DNA of 64,000 bases, from positions 1 to 64,000 of the forward strand of contig NZ_BALE01000009.1 in the NCBI RefSeq assembly GCF_000963885.1, read 5' to 3'. A program made the translations under genes and the position numbers. The notes beneath the pieces were generated by a model. That model ran no database searches and was not told the DNA's origin. It saw nothing but the letters and a program-made list of their open reading frames with translations. The DNA comes from Tanticharoenia sakaeratensis NBRC 103193. Lineage in GTDB: Bacteria > Pseudomonadota > Alphaproteobacteria > Acetobacterales > Acetobacteraceae. Below are positions 17,770 through 26,277 of the stretch, one piece after another. Positions within the stretch are counted from its first letter, which is position 1; the number at the start of each line of letters is the position of its first letter.

Positions 17770-18443
17770 AACGTTCGATCCTGTTCGATACCGAGACCAC
17801 CGGCCTCGATCCCGCAACCGGCGATCGGGTCATTGAAATCGCTGCCCTGGAACTGATCGACGATCTGCCGACGGGCCGTAATTTCCATGTTTTGATCAAT
17901 CCCGAGCGCGATATCCCTCCTGAAGCCAGCCGCGTCCATGGGTTCACGCTGGCCGATCTGGAGGGCAAGCCGCTCTTCGCGGCCGTGGCGGACGGGTTCC
18001 TCGAATTCGTGGGCGAAGACGTGCTGATCGCGCACAACGCACCGTTCGATTTCGGCTTCATGAACGCAGAGCTCTCGGCCTGCGGGCGGCCGACTCTCGA
18101 TCGAGCGCGCATGGTCGACACGCTGGTTCTGGCCAAGAAGCGCTTCCCGGGACTGCCGAACAGTCTCGATGCGCTCTGCCGCCGTTTCAGCATCGACCTG
18201 TCGGAACGTACGACCCATAACGCGCTCTTGGACTGCAAGCTGCTGGCCGAGGTCTATCTCGAACTGATGGGCGGCCGGCAGCGCGGCCTCGGACTGGCTA
18301 CACCTGCGGCCGGCGGCAATGTCGCCTCCTACCAAATACAATCCGGTCGTATACCGCGCCCCATGCCCGAGCCGGACGAGGCGACCTTGGCCGCACATGC
18401 GGCCTTTCTCTCCAGCATCAAGTCGCCGATCTGGCAGCGTTGA
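17766..18443 (+). CDS. dnaQ: DNA polymerase III epsilon subunit (proofreading exonuclease)
   Basis: 225 residues. The three exonuclease motifs of the DEDDh family are clear: ILFDTETTGLDP (ExoI), LIAHNAPFDFGFMNAE (ExoII) and ERTTHNALLDCKLLAEVY (ExoIII). The protein gives 3'-5' proofreading to the replicative polymerase. The C-terminal 50 residues are less conserved and would hold the contact with the alpha subunit. It starts inside the stop of coaE. Confidence 0.94.
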   Translation: MKRSILFDTETTGLDPATGDRVIEIAALELIDDLPTGRNFHVLINPERDIPPEASRVHGFTLADLEGKPLFAAVADGFLEFVGEDVLIAHNAPFDFGFMNAELSACGRPTLDRARMVDTLVLAKKRFPGLPNSLDALCRRFSIDLSERTTHNALLDCKLLAEVYLELMGGRQRGLGLATPAAGGNVASYQIQSGRIPRPMPEPDEATLAAHAAFLSSIKSPIWQR

Positions 18444-18605
18444 TCGCGTGATATCCCGCGCAGTGAGCCGGAACGCTCCGGGCTTCCTTCAACCCGAGGC
18501 GTCCTTGGGCATCATGCGATGCGATTGCGGGCCGATCGATACAGACACCTGGCCGATGCGCTCCGCCTTGGACGCAGCCACCACCCGCGATATTGCTCGC
18601 GGCGC

Positions 18606-19496
18606 ATGAACATCCTTTTCATCACCGCGAACCGTCTGGGTGACGCGGTGCTCTCCACAGGGCTGCTCAACGCGCTCGGCCGACGATATCCTCGCGCCCG
18701 GTTCACGGTCGCCTGCGGACCGGTCGCCGCCAGCCTGTTTGCGCCGAACCCGCGCTGCGTACGGGTCATCACGGTCGAGAAGCGCCGCTACGACGCCCAC
18801 TGGCTGTCGCTCTGGCGCGAATGCGTCGGGACACGGTGGGACCTCGTCATCGACCTTCGCGGATCGGGCGTCAGCTTCTTCCTGTGGGCCCGGCGTCGCA
18901 GGATCATGCGTGGCGGTCGTCGGAACGGTCTGCGCATCGGTCATCTGGGTGCCGTTCTGAACCTCGATCCGCCGCCGCTTCCGGTCGTCTGGACCACACC
19001 AGGACAGGACGAGCTTGCGCACGAGGCATTGCCGGATGTGGCCCGGTATCTGGCACTTGGGCCGACCGCCAACTGGGATGGCAAAATCTGGCCTGCAGAA
19101 CATTTCATAGAACTTGCCCGCGCCCGGCCCGATCTCATCCCGGTGCTGTTCTACGGCCCGGGGACAGACGAGGAGCGGCGTGCGTCGCCCGTCCGCGCCG
19201 CCCTGCCACATGCGATCGACCTCGGCGGCGATCGGCCTCTGGGCGAGGTGGCGGCCCTGCTGCGACGCTGCGCGCTGTTCGTCGGCAACGATTCGGGCCT
19301 GATGCATCTCGCAGCCGCGGCCGGCGTGCCGACGCTGGGCCTGTTCGGCCCGTCGCGCGTCTCGGAATATGCACCGAGCGGGATATGCGCGCGCGCCGTC
19401 ATCGCACCCGGACCGGAGGGACAGGCGCCGATTGCGGGATTGGACGTCGCTACCGTTCTGGCCTCTGCCGACGAGATGTGCCCGGCCCGCATGTGA
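18606..19496 (+). CDS. Glycosyltransferase family 9 (heptosyltransferase-like)
   Basis: 296 residues. It starts MNILFITANRLGDAVLSTGL, the typical family 9 beginning, and carries the donor-binding block FVGNDSGLMHLAAAAGVPTLGLFGP near residues 220-245. Family 9 enzymes add heptose or related sugars to the inner core of lipopolysaccharide. It is followed after 40 bases by a family 4 transferase and asnB, suggesting a surface-polysaccharide or core assembly group. The 162 bases between dnaQ and this gene hold no other gene. Confidence 0.88.
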   Translation: MNILFITANRLGDAVLSTGLLNALGRRYPRARFTVACGPVAASLFAPNPRCVRVITVEKRRYDAHWLSLWRECVGTRWDLVIDLRGSGVSFFLWARRRRIMRGGRRNGLRIGHLGAVLNLDPPPLPVVWTTPGQDELAHEALPDVARYLALGPTANWDGKIWPAEHFIELARARPDLIPVLFYGPGTDEERRASPVRAALPHAIDLGGDRPLGEVAALLRRCALFVGNDSGLMHLAAAAGVPTLGLFGPSRVSEYAPSGICARAVIAPGPEGQAPIAGLDVATVLASADEMCPARM

Positions 19497-19536
19497 AGGC
19501 TGAGGGCGACTGCATTTCGTGATAAGGGCAGCCGCG

Positions 19537-20598
19537 ATGTCCGGATCGATCGACCCACTCCCGCAGGCTGCCTTGCCTTCTGTCGCCCATGTCATGGCCG
19601 GCAGCCCGGCCGGTGGTGCGGAACTGTTCTACGAGCGTCTGTGCGCCGCGCATCAGCGTGAAGGACGCAGGCTTCTCAGTGTCATCCGGCGGGACGATGC
19701 CCGGGCCGCGCGGCTGAACAGGGCAGACGTCTTCCCGAAGATGCTGGCTTTCGGCGGCGCGCTCGATCTGCTGACGCGCCCGCGCCTCGGACGCCTGCTC
19801 AAAGCGTTTGCCCCTGCAGTCACCGTTGCCTGGATGAGCCGAGCTGCCCGCATGACGCCGCGCGGCCCCTGGACGCTCGCCGGGCGGCTCGGCGGCTATT
19901 ACGATCTTTCGACCTATCGTCATTGCGACCACCTGATCGGCAATACGAGAGGTCTGGCGGAATGGATGGTATCCCAGGGCTGGGCCGCCTCGCGGGTGCA
20001 TCACCTGCCGAATTTCGCGACCGATTTCGGCACCGTCGCGCCACGTCGCCCCGATTTTCTCCCGCCCGACGCCCCGTTCGTGCTGGCACTCGGCCGGCTC
20101 CATGCGAACAAGGGGTTCGATGTGCTGATCCGCGCCATGGTGCACGTGCCGGGCGCGCATCTGGTCATCGCAGGCGAGGGCCCGGAGCGTGCGGCCCTTG
20201 AAACGCTCGCGCGAGGCGGAGGCGTGGCTGACCGTGTGCATATGCCGGGCTGGGTGCAGGATAGTGGCGCGCTGCTGCGGGCCTGCGACGTGCTGGTTTG
20301 CTCGTCTCGGATCGAGCCGCTCGGAAATGTCGTGATCGAGGCTCAGTCGGCGGCTGTTCCCGTGGTCGCAACCGCCATTCAGGGACCACATGAAATCCTT
20401 GAGGGCACACAGGACGGACTCTTGGCGGACGTCGAGGATCCCCGGTCGCTGGGGCTCAGGATCGCCGAGGTTCTGGAGGATCGCGCCCTCGCGGAAATGC
20501 TGGCACGAAATGGACGGGCCCGTTTCGAGCGGGAGTTCGCCGAGCCGGTGGTGATGGCGCAATGGCGCGCGTTTCTGGCAACCGTGGGGCAGGCATAG
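19537..20598 (+). CDS. Glycosyltransferase family 4
   Basis: 353 residues from the ATG at 19537, with AAGG about 9 bases upstream; a GTG six codons earlier is also possible. The GT-B fold is shown by AGSPAGGAELFYERL at the N-terminus and LALGRLHANKGFDVLIRA plus EPLGNVVIEAQSAAVPVVAT in the C-terminal half, where the EX7E-like region binds the nucleotide sugar. It probably adds a sugar to a lipid-linked or lipopolysaccharide acceptor in the cytoplasm. The stop TAG is immediately followed by the asnB ATG, so the two are coupled. Confidence 0.88.
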   Translation: MSGSIDPLPQAALPSVAHVMAGSPAGGAELFYERLCAAHQREGRRLLSVIRRDDARAARLNRADVFPKMLAFGGALDLLTRPRLGRLLKAFAPAVTVAWMSRAARMTPRGPWTLAGRLGGYYDLSTYRHCDHLIGNTRGLAEWMVSQGWAASRVHHLPNFATDFGTVAPRRPDFLPPDAPFVLALGRLHANKGFDVLIRAMVHVPGAHLVIAGEGPERAALETLARGGGVADRVHMPGWVQDSGALLRACDVLVCSSRIEPLGNVVIEAQSAAVPVVATAIQGPHEILEGTQDGLLADVEDPRSLGLRIAEVLEDRALAEMLARNGRARFEREFAEPVVMAQWRAFLATVGQA

Positions 20599-22362
20599 AT
20601 GTGCGGCATTGCAGGCATCTCGTGCCGGCCGGGGCTTGTGCCCGATGCCGCCATGCTGGACGCGATGGAAGCGGCGCTGGTGCATCGCGGCCCGGACGGC
20701 GGCGGACGATATTGCTGCAACGGTGCGGGACTTGTGCACCGCAGGTTGTCGATCGTCGACCTCGACGGCGGCGCGCAGCCGATCCTGTCGGATGACGCTG
20801 CCCTGATCGCCAATGGCGAGATCTACAACGATCCCGAATTGCGCGCGGCGATGCCGGATACGGCGTTCGCGACCGGCAGCGACTGCGAACCCGCACTCCA
20901 TTTGTGGCGCGACGAAGGGCTCGGCTTCGCGGGTCGGTTGCGCGGCATGTATGCGATTGCCGTCGCGCAGACGCGGGGAAGCGGCCACGAGATCGTGCTG
21001 GCGCGCGACCCTTTCGGGATCAAGCCGCTCTATCTCGCGCAGTGTCCCTCGGGCATCGCCTTTGCATCCGAACCCGAGGCCCTGCTTGCAGCAGGCATCG
21101 GTCGCCGCGAAGCGCGCGATTCTGCACGGGACGAGCTTCTGCAACTCCAGTTCACGACAGGCTCGGATACGATCTTTCCGGGAATCCGGCGCGTAAATCC
21201 GGGCGAGACGGTCCATCTGGTCGATGGCAGGATCGCAAGCCAGCGCCGCGTCCCGGTCTTGCCGCGTGCCTCGGGTGTCTTCACGTCCGAGGCTCCGGCG
21301 CTCGCGGCGCTCGATGCCGCCCTGGCCGACAGCGTGCGCGCTCATCTGCGTGCCGACGTGCCGGTTGGCATGTTTCTCTCCGGCGGGATCGACAGCGCCG
21401 CCGTGCTGGCCACCATGGCGCGCGTGGGCGACGCCCGCCCGGTCGCATGGACCGCGCGCTTCGATGTGCCTGGCTCCGCCGATGAGAGTGTTCACGCACG
21501 CGCGCTCGCGCAGGCCGTGGGCGCGGATCATCGCGTCATGACCATCACGCGTGACATGGTATGGCGGGACCTGCCGAAGATCGTCGCCTGCCTTGATGAT
21601 CCGGTGGCCGATTATGCCACGATTCCAACCTGGTTCCTCGCCCAGGAAGCGGCGCGGGAGGTGAAGGTCGTGCTCAGCGGAGAAGGCGGCGACGAGCTGT
21701 TCGCGGGTTACGGCCGTTATCGCCGGGCCATGCGTCCCTGGTGGCGCGGTGGGCGAGCGCCCTGGACCAGCGGTGCCCTGTCCGGCATGGGCGTATTGCG
21801 CCGCGATGATCGCTCATGGAGACGTGGCATGGCGGCGGCTCTGGCCAGCTGGTCGGATGTCGGCCGGCTGGCGCGTGCGCAGGCGCTGGACATCGGCGAA
21901 TGGCTGCCGAACGACCTGTTGATCAAACTCGATCGCTGCCTGATGGCCCATGCGGTCGAGGGGCGCACGCCGTTGCTGGATCCGGTCGTGGCTGCCGTCG
22001 CGCAAAGTCTCCCGGACTCGATGAAAATCAGGGGCGGGCAGGGGAAATGGCTGCTGCGCCGGTGGCTGGCAGACGCCCTGCCGCAGGCGCGCCCGTTTGC
22101 GCCGAAGCAGGGGTTCACGGTGCCGATCGCCGACTGGATCATGCAGAATGGCGCGCAAATCGGTGCACTGGTCGCACGCGCCCCGTGCATCGCAGAGATT
22201 GCCCATCCCGAACGGGTGCGTGCGCTGTTTGCCGACGCCAGTCGGCGCAAGGCGCGGCGCGGAGCATGGACGCTCCTGTTTTATACCCTGTGGCATGCCA
22301 TTCACATCGACGGCGCGGATGCCGACGGCGATGTGATGGATACTCTGGCGCAAGGCGCCTGA
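20599..22362 (+). CDS. asnB: Asparagine synthase (glutamine-hydrolysing) family
   Basis: 587 residues. The glutaminase domain begins with the catalytic Cys2 (MCGIAGISC) and has VHRGPDGGGRY and IANGEIYND. The synthetase domain has the ATP pyrophosphatase loop VGMFLSGGIDSAAVL and SGEGGDELFAGYGRYRRA. It makes asparagine from aspartate with glutamine as ammonia donor. Because it is fused in an operon with two glycosyltransferases, it could instead be an AsnB-like amidotransferase that modifies a sugar or peptide in envelope synthesis; the sequence alone does not decide. Confidence 0.88.
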   Translation: MCGIAGISCRPGLVPDAAMLDAMEAALVHRGPDGGGRYCCNGAGLVHRRLSIVDLDGGAQPILSDDAALIANGEIYNDPELRAAMPDTAFATGSDCEPALHLWRDEGLGFAGRLRGMYAIAVAQTRGSGHEIVLARDPFGIKPLYLAQCPSGIAFASEPEALLAAGIGRREARDSARDELLQLQFTTGSDTIFPGIRRVNPGETVHLVDGRIASQRRVPVLPRASGVFTSEAPALAALDAALADSVRAHLRADVPVGMFLSGGIDSAAVLATMARVGDARPVAWTARFDVPGSADESVHARALAQAVGADHRVMTITRDMVWRDLPKIVACLDDPVADYATIPTWFLAQEAAREVKVVLSGEGGDELFAGYGRYRRAMRPWWRGGRAPWTSGALSGMGVLRRDDRSWRRGMAAALASWSDVGRLARAQALDIGEWLPNDLLIKLDRCLMAHAVEGRTPLLDPVVAAVAQSLPDSMKIRGGQGKWLLRRWLADALPQARPFAPKQGFTVPIADWIMQNGAQIGALVARAPCIAEIAHPERVRALFADASRRKARRGAWTLLFYTLWHAIHIDGADADGDVMDTLAQGA

Positions 22363-22380
22363 GCGAGTCATAGAACGCGC

Positions 22381-23700
22381 ATGCGCTACGATCTCATCAT
22401 CCGTAACGGACTGTGCGTTCTCCCGTGGGGCGAGGTGCAGACCTCGCTCGGCGTCCGCGATGGACGCATCGCAAGCCTCGGCGTGCGCGCGGACGACGAA
22501 GCCCACGAAGTCATCGACGCGTCCGGCCTCCATGTCCTGCCCGGCCTGATCGACAGCCACGTGCATCTGCGCGAACCCGGCAATGCCGGCGTGGAGACGA
22601 TCGAGACCGGCACGCGCGGCGCAGCCCTGGGCGGGGTGACGATGGTGTTCGACATGCCGAACACGAACCCTCCGATCACGGATCGGGACATGATCGCGTG
22701 GAAGCAGGAGCACGTGCCGCGGCACGCCTGGACGGATTTTGCCTTCTTCGTCGGCGCCACGCGTGAGAACACGCCGCAGCTCGCAGCGCTGGAGCAGATG
22801 CGCGGCGTGTGTGCGATCAAGGTCTTCGCCGGATCATCTACCGGCAACCTGATGATCGAGGACGATGCCGGGATCGAGGCCGTCATGCGGTCCGGGCACC
22901 GCCGGATCGCCTTTCATTCCGAAGACGAATACCGCCTCCAGGCACGCAAGCCTTCGTTTCACAGCGGGCAGCCCTATGCGACGCACAGCGAGTGGCGCGA
23001 CGTCGAATGTGCCTTTCTCGGCACGCGGCGGATCATGGCGCTTGCCCGCAAAACTGGCCGCCCGGCACATATTCTTCATGTCTCGACCGCGGAAGAGCTG
23101 TCTTATCTCCAAGGTTATCGCGATGTCTCGACGGTCGAGGTGCTGGTCAATCACCTGACCCAGATCGCCCCGGACTGTTACGAGCGGCTGGAGGGGCTTG
23201 CGGTCATGAACCCGCCCCTGCGCGATCGGCGCCATTACGCGGCGAGTTGGGCGGCCATTGCCGACGGCACTGTGGACGTCGTCTCATCCGACCACGCCCC
23301 GCATCCGCTCGAGGCAAAGCGTAGGCCATGGCCGGATTGCCCCGCCGGCCTGACGGGCACGCAGACCATCGTGCCCCTGATGCTGGATCATGTGAACGCC
23401 GGGCGGCTTAGTCTTGCGCGCCTTGTCGACCTGATGGCGGCAGGACCGGCGCGCGTCTACGGCTTGCAGGGCAAGGGCCGGATCGCCGCAGGGTATGATG
23501 CGGACTTCACCCTTGTGGACATGAAAGCCGAGCGCACGATCGAAAACGCGTGGATCGCAAGCCCTTGCGGATGGACGCCTTTCGACGGACAGCGCGTGAA
23601 GGGCTGGCCGATGGCGACTATCGTGCGCGGCCGCGCGATCATGCGCGACAACGCGATGATCGGTGCGCCGGACGGTTGGCTTGCCCGATTTGCGCCGTAA
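22381..23700 (+). CDS. pyrC: Dihydroorotase (class I type)
   Basis: 439 residues of the amidohydrolase superfamily. Metal ligands are visible in SHVHLREPG (HxH), in the lysine of CAIKVFAGSSTG, and in the HILHVSTAEE and SSDHAPHP blocks. It closes carbamoyl-aspartate to dihydroorotate in pyrimidine synthesis. It follows asnB after 18 bases on the same strand, ending the long co-directional run that starts at 14957. A related role as a dihydroorotase-like hydantoinase cannot be fully excluded, but the motifs favour PyrC. Confidence 0.88.
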   Translation: MRYDLIIRNGLCVLPWGEVQTSLGVRDGRIASLGVRADDEAHEVIDASGLHVLPGLIDSHVHLREPGNAGVETIETGTRGAALGGVTMVFDMPNTNPPITDRDMIAWKQEHVPRHAWTDFAFFVGATRENTPQLAALEQMRGVCAIKVFAGSSTGNLMIEDDAGIEAVMRSGHRRIAFHSEDEYRLQARKPSFHSGQPYATHSEWRDVECAFLGTRRIMALARKTGRPAHILHVSTAEELSYLQGYRDVSTVEVLVNHLTQIAPDCYERLEGLAVMNPPLRDRRHYAASWAAIADGTVDVVSSDHAPHPLEAKRRPWPDCPAGLTGTQTIVPLMLDHVNAGRLSLARLVDLMAAGPARVYGLQGKGRIAAGYDADFTLVDMKAERTIENAWIASPCGWTPFDGQRVKGWPMATIVRGRAIMRDNAMIGAPDGWLARFAP

Positions 23701-23745
23701 ATTCGGGGCACATGCCTGCGACCTTTTCCAGGAGCCGATGGTCCC

Positions 23746-24111
23746 GTGACCCGAATTCTTCCAGTCCTTCTCATGGCCGCAACGGCCATATCCCCGGCCA
23801 TGGCCCAGAGCACGTGGACGGCCGCGCAGTGCGGCGCGGAGCCCAAGGTGCCGACCGTCAGCACCACGAACGTCTCGCAGTACAACGCGAGCGTCGATGC
23901 GGTTCAGGCCTATGACCACGCCGCCCGAATCTACAATGCCTGCGTGAACCAGCATGCGCAGCAGGAAGAAACCGCGATCAGCGAGGATGCGCGCACGAAG
24001 ATTGCCCGTATCCAGTCCGGCAGCACGGCGGTGCAGAAACGAATCGGCGCCAATTTCGCGGCGCTCGCGCAGCAGCTGAGTGCTGGCGCGCACAAACTCG
24101 GCGGCCACTGA
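23746..24111 (+). CDS. Small exported protein of unknown function
   Basis: 121 residues from a GTG at 23746, with AGGAG about 12 bases upstream. A signal peptide (about 20 residues, ending SPAMAQ) is followed by a small helical domain with two cysteines (AAQCGAEP and YNACVNQHA), which may form a disulfide, and a lysine- and glutamine-rich second half. No known domain was recognised. It starts 45 bases after pyrC and converges on a small lipoprotein gene. Confidence 0.65.
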   Translation: MTRILPVLLMAATAISPAMAQSTWTAAQCGAEPKVPTVSTTNVSQYNASVDAVQAYDHAARIYNACVNQHAQQEETAISEDARTKIARIQSGSTAVQKRIGANFAALAQQLSAGAHKLGGH

Positions 24112-24130
24112 GACACGCGGCACGCATGGT

Positions 24131-24439
24131 TTATTGACCGGTGCGTGCGCGATTCTGATCGGGCGTGAGACTGGTCGGGCCTTCCGCCACCTGCCGCGCC
24201 ACGCCGGGCATCAGATCCGGCCGGGCCCAGCAGTCCACGCCTTCGAAGCCTTGGGTGCAGTAGGGCTGGGGCGGTGGCGGCCCCTTCGGCGGCGCGCAGA
24301 AACTGTCGCCATCATAAAGATAGGCGGTATTGCAGTCGCGACCCGTGACTTCCGATGCGAGATAGTCCGCGCCGCATCCTGCCAGGGGAACGCAGAGCGC
24401 GCTCGCCCGTAACATCGTCAAAACAAACGGTCCCGTCAT
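24131..24439 (-). CDS. Putative lipoprotein of unknown function
   Basis: 102 residues. The N-terminus ends in a lipobox-like stretch (CVPLAGC), so the protein is probably lipid-anchored through that cysteine. The mature part is short, with three or four further cysteines (DCNTAY, SFCAPP, PYCTQ, VDCWAR) and a proline cluster. No domain was recognised. The start at 24439 leaves only 28 bases to the divergent gene at 24468; a second start at the later Met (MLRASAL) would also keep the lipobox. Confidence 0.6.
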   Translation of the reverse strand: MTGPFVLTMLRASALCVPLAGCGADYLASEVTGRDCNTAYLYDGDSFCAPPKGPPPPQPYCTQGFEGVDCWARPDLMPGVARQVAEGPTSLTPDQNRARTGQ

Positions 24440-24467
24440 TCACGCCATCCCCAAGAGTCCGCGCAGG

Positions 24468-25457
24468 ATGCCGTATAAGTCCGAAGATTTGGTTAATACG
24501 CGACGGTGGCGCCTCTTTGCGGGGGCCGTGCTGCTGCGGCTTGCCTGCGGTGCCGCCGCGGCAATGCCTGGAGACGATCAGGCCTATACGGGAACGCTCG
24601 ATTCGCCGCCGGTGCCTCTGACGAAGGCGGGCGGCGTCTATGTCCAGCCCTACCTTTATCTCGGCGCACCAACGGGTGTCTTCAATGCGGAGGGGGACGA
24701 ACACCCGGTCGAGAATGCCGAGACATCCGCCAGCAGCCTCACCATCGTCAAATACGGTCTGACACACTGGCTCTCCATCTACACGACGCCGGAAGTCTCC
24801 TACGGGTGGGGACCGGCAGGCACGACGTCGGGGCCACGCCTGAACGACCTTCCGGTCATCCTGCAAGGCTATGTTCTCGATCGGCAGGGACGCACATGGC
24901 ATACGAGCGTCACACTCGACCTCGGCATGGATTTTCCGACCGGCGCCTATGATCGTCTGTCACGCGGGCAGAACGGTACCGGCTCAGGGGCCTACGCATT
25001 CCGCTACGGGCTGATCGATCAGACGGCTTTCAAATTCCAGGGGCTGCCGCCGTTTCGCACGCGGTTGTGGGCCCTGAACGGGCAGCCGCTCGCCACGGCA
25101 CCGCTGCATGGTCTGAGCGTCTATGGAACGCACGCGGGGTTTTCGGGGCACGTGGCACCGGAGGCATTCGGCAGCGCGGGCGGCGCGATCGAGCTTGCGC
25201 TGGATCGCCATGTGGTCCTGGGGCTCGACGTCATTCGGGACTGGTCCAGCGGCAGCCGCGTGAGCGGGCGCTGTGCAGGGCAGAACAGCGGCACGACGTT
25301 CAACACGGCGGCAGGGAACGACTGGTTCTTCGTTCCAGCGGTGGAATATAATTTCTCGTCGACACTGGGGCTTGTCGGCGGCGTCGGCGTCACCGGGCAT
25401 GGCCATGACGCAACGCAGCAGATCGTGGGCACGGCGGCCCTTGCAATGACGTTCTGA
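24468..25457 (+). CDS. Putative outer-membrane beta-barrel protein
   Basis: 329 residues with an N-terminal export signal (RRWRLFAGAVLL...GAAAA), then alternating polar/apolar strands rich in Gly, Tyr and Trp. It ends in phenylalanine (ALAMTF), as outer-membrane barrels do. The pattern (VYVQPYLYLGAPTG, FFVPAVEYNFSSTLGLVGGV) resembles proteins often labelled transporter or MetA-like, whose function is unknown. The RR in the signal could suggest Tat, but barrels normally use Sec. Not recognised further. Confidence 0.6.
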   Translation: MPYKSEDLVNTRRWRLFAGAVLLRLACGAAAAMPGDDQAYTGTLDSPPVPLTKAGGVYVQPYLYLGAPTGVFNAEGDEHPVENAETSASSLTIVKYGLTHWLSIYTTPEVSYGWGPAGTTSGPRLNDLPVILQGYVLDRQGRTWHTSVTLDLGMDFPTGAYDRLSRGQNGTGSGAYAFRYGLIDQTAFKFQGLPPFRTRLWALNGQPLATAPLHGLSVYGTHAGFSGHVAPEAFGSAGGAIELALDRHVVLGLDVIRDWSSGSRVSGRCAGQNSGTTFNTAAGNDWFFVPAVEYNFSSTLGLVGGVGVTGHGHDATQQIVGTAALAMTF

Positions 25458-25571
25458 GACTTGGCGGCGGACGTTTGCTCCGCCCGCGCGGTGCCTGTAT
25501 GGTCCGCGCCCGAATGGCAGGTGCGCAGCGGGCATGCGCGCCGCGATCAGGATCCGGCAGAGAGGGCACGC

Positions 25572-26276
25572 GTGGCCGACGATATTTTCAGTCATGACAT
25601 GGCGGACTGGCACGCCGAGCGCAATCGCGCGTTCGCGCGCCGCGTCGCGGCAGGCGGGGTCATTGCGGCATGTGCCATCGTGGTGGGCCTCGGCGCGTGG
25701 CAATATACCGCGTATCGCCACGGCAAGACCGATGATGCGGCGTCGGCCCGCTATTTCGATGCCGCGCGCACGGTTCAGACCGCACACGGCCTGAAAGCGC
25801 CGCTGCCGGCAAATGTCGCAAGCGCGGGTTCCACCCTTGCCGACCTGCAGGCAAACGGGCCGGCCGCGATGCGTGGCTATGCCGGGTTCCAGCTGGCAAA
25901 TCTCCGCCAGCAGAGCGGCGATCTCGCCGGGGCCCAGCAAGCCTGGCATACGATTTCCGCCGCGAACGACGTCCCGGAATCACAGCGCCAGCTCGCGACC
26001 CTTCTGTCGCTTGAGGCCTCCGAAGGCCATGCGGATGCGAAAGTGCTGCGTGAGGGCTTTACAAGCCTGAGCCAACGGCCCGGTCCATGGCAGGCTCTGG
26101 CCCAGGAACAACTCGTGGGTCTCGATCTCGCGCCCGGCGCTACAGCAGCCCAGAGCGCGGAAGCACAGAGAATCCTGACGCGCCTTTCGCAGAATGCGGC
26201 CGCACCGGAAGGCGTGCGAGAACGGGCGCAGATGATGTTGCAGACATTTGGCGACGCAACCGGAGGCGCCGGCTGA
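25572..26276 (+). CDS. YfgM-like membrane-anchored TPR protein
   Basis: 234 residues from a GTG at 25572, with AGAGAGG upstream. A cytoplasmic start is followed by one membrane helix (about 28-46) and a TPR-like periplasmic part with MRGYAGFQLANLRQQSGDLAGA and a typical Ala-rich helical pattern. In E. coli, YfgM is a SecYEG-associated periplasmic chaperone encoded just before bamB and der, exactly as here. The frame extends leftwards, but the family usually begins shortly before the membrane helix. It ends 1 base before the bamB ATG. Confidence 0.82.
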   Translation: MADDIFSHDMADWHAERNRAFARRVAAGGVIAACAIVVGLGAWQYTAYRHGKTDDAASARYFDAARTVQTAHGLKAPLPANVASAGSTLADLQANGPAAMRGYAGFQLANLRQQSGDLAGAQQAWHTISAANDVPESQRQLATLLSLEASEGHADAKVLREGFTSLSQRPGPWQALAQEQLVGLDLAPGATAAQSAEAQRILTRLSQNAAAPEGVRERAQMMLQTFGDATGGAG

Positions 26277-26277
26277 G

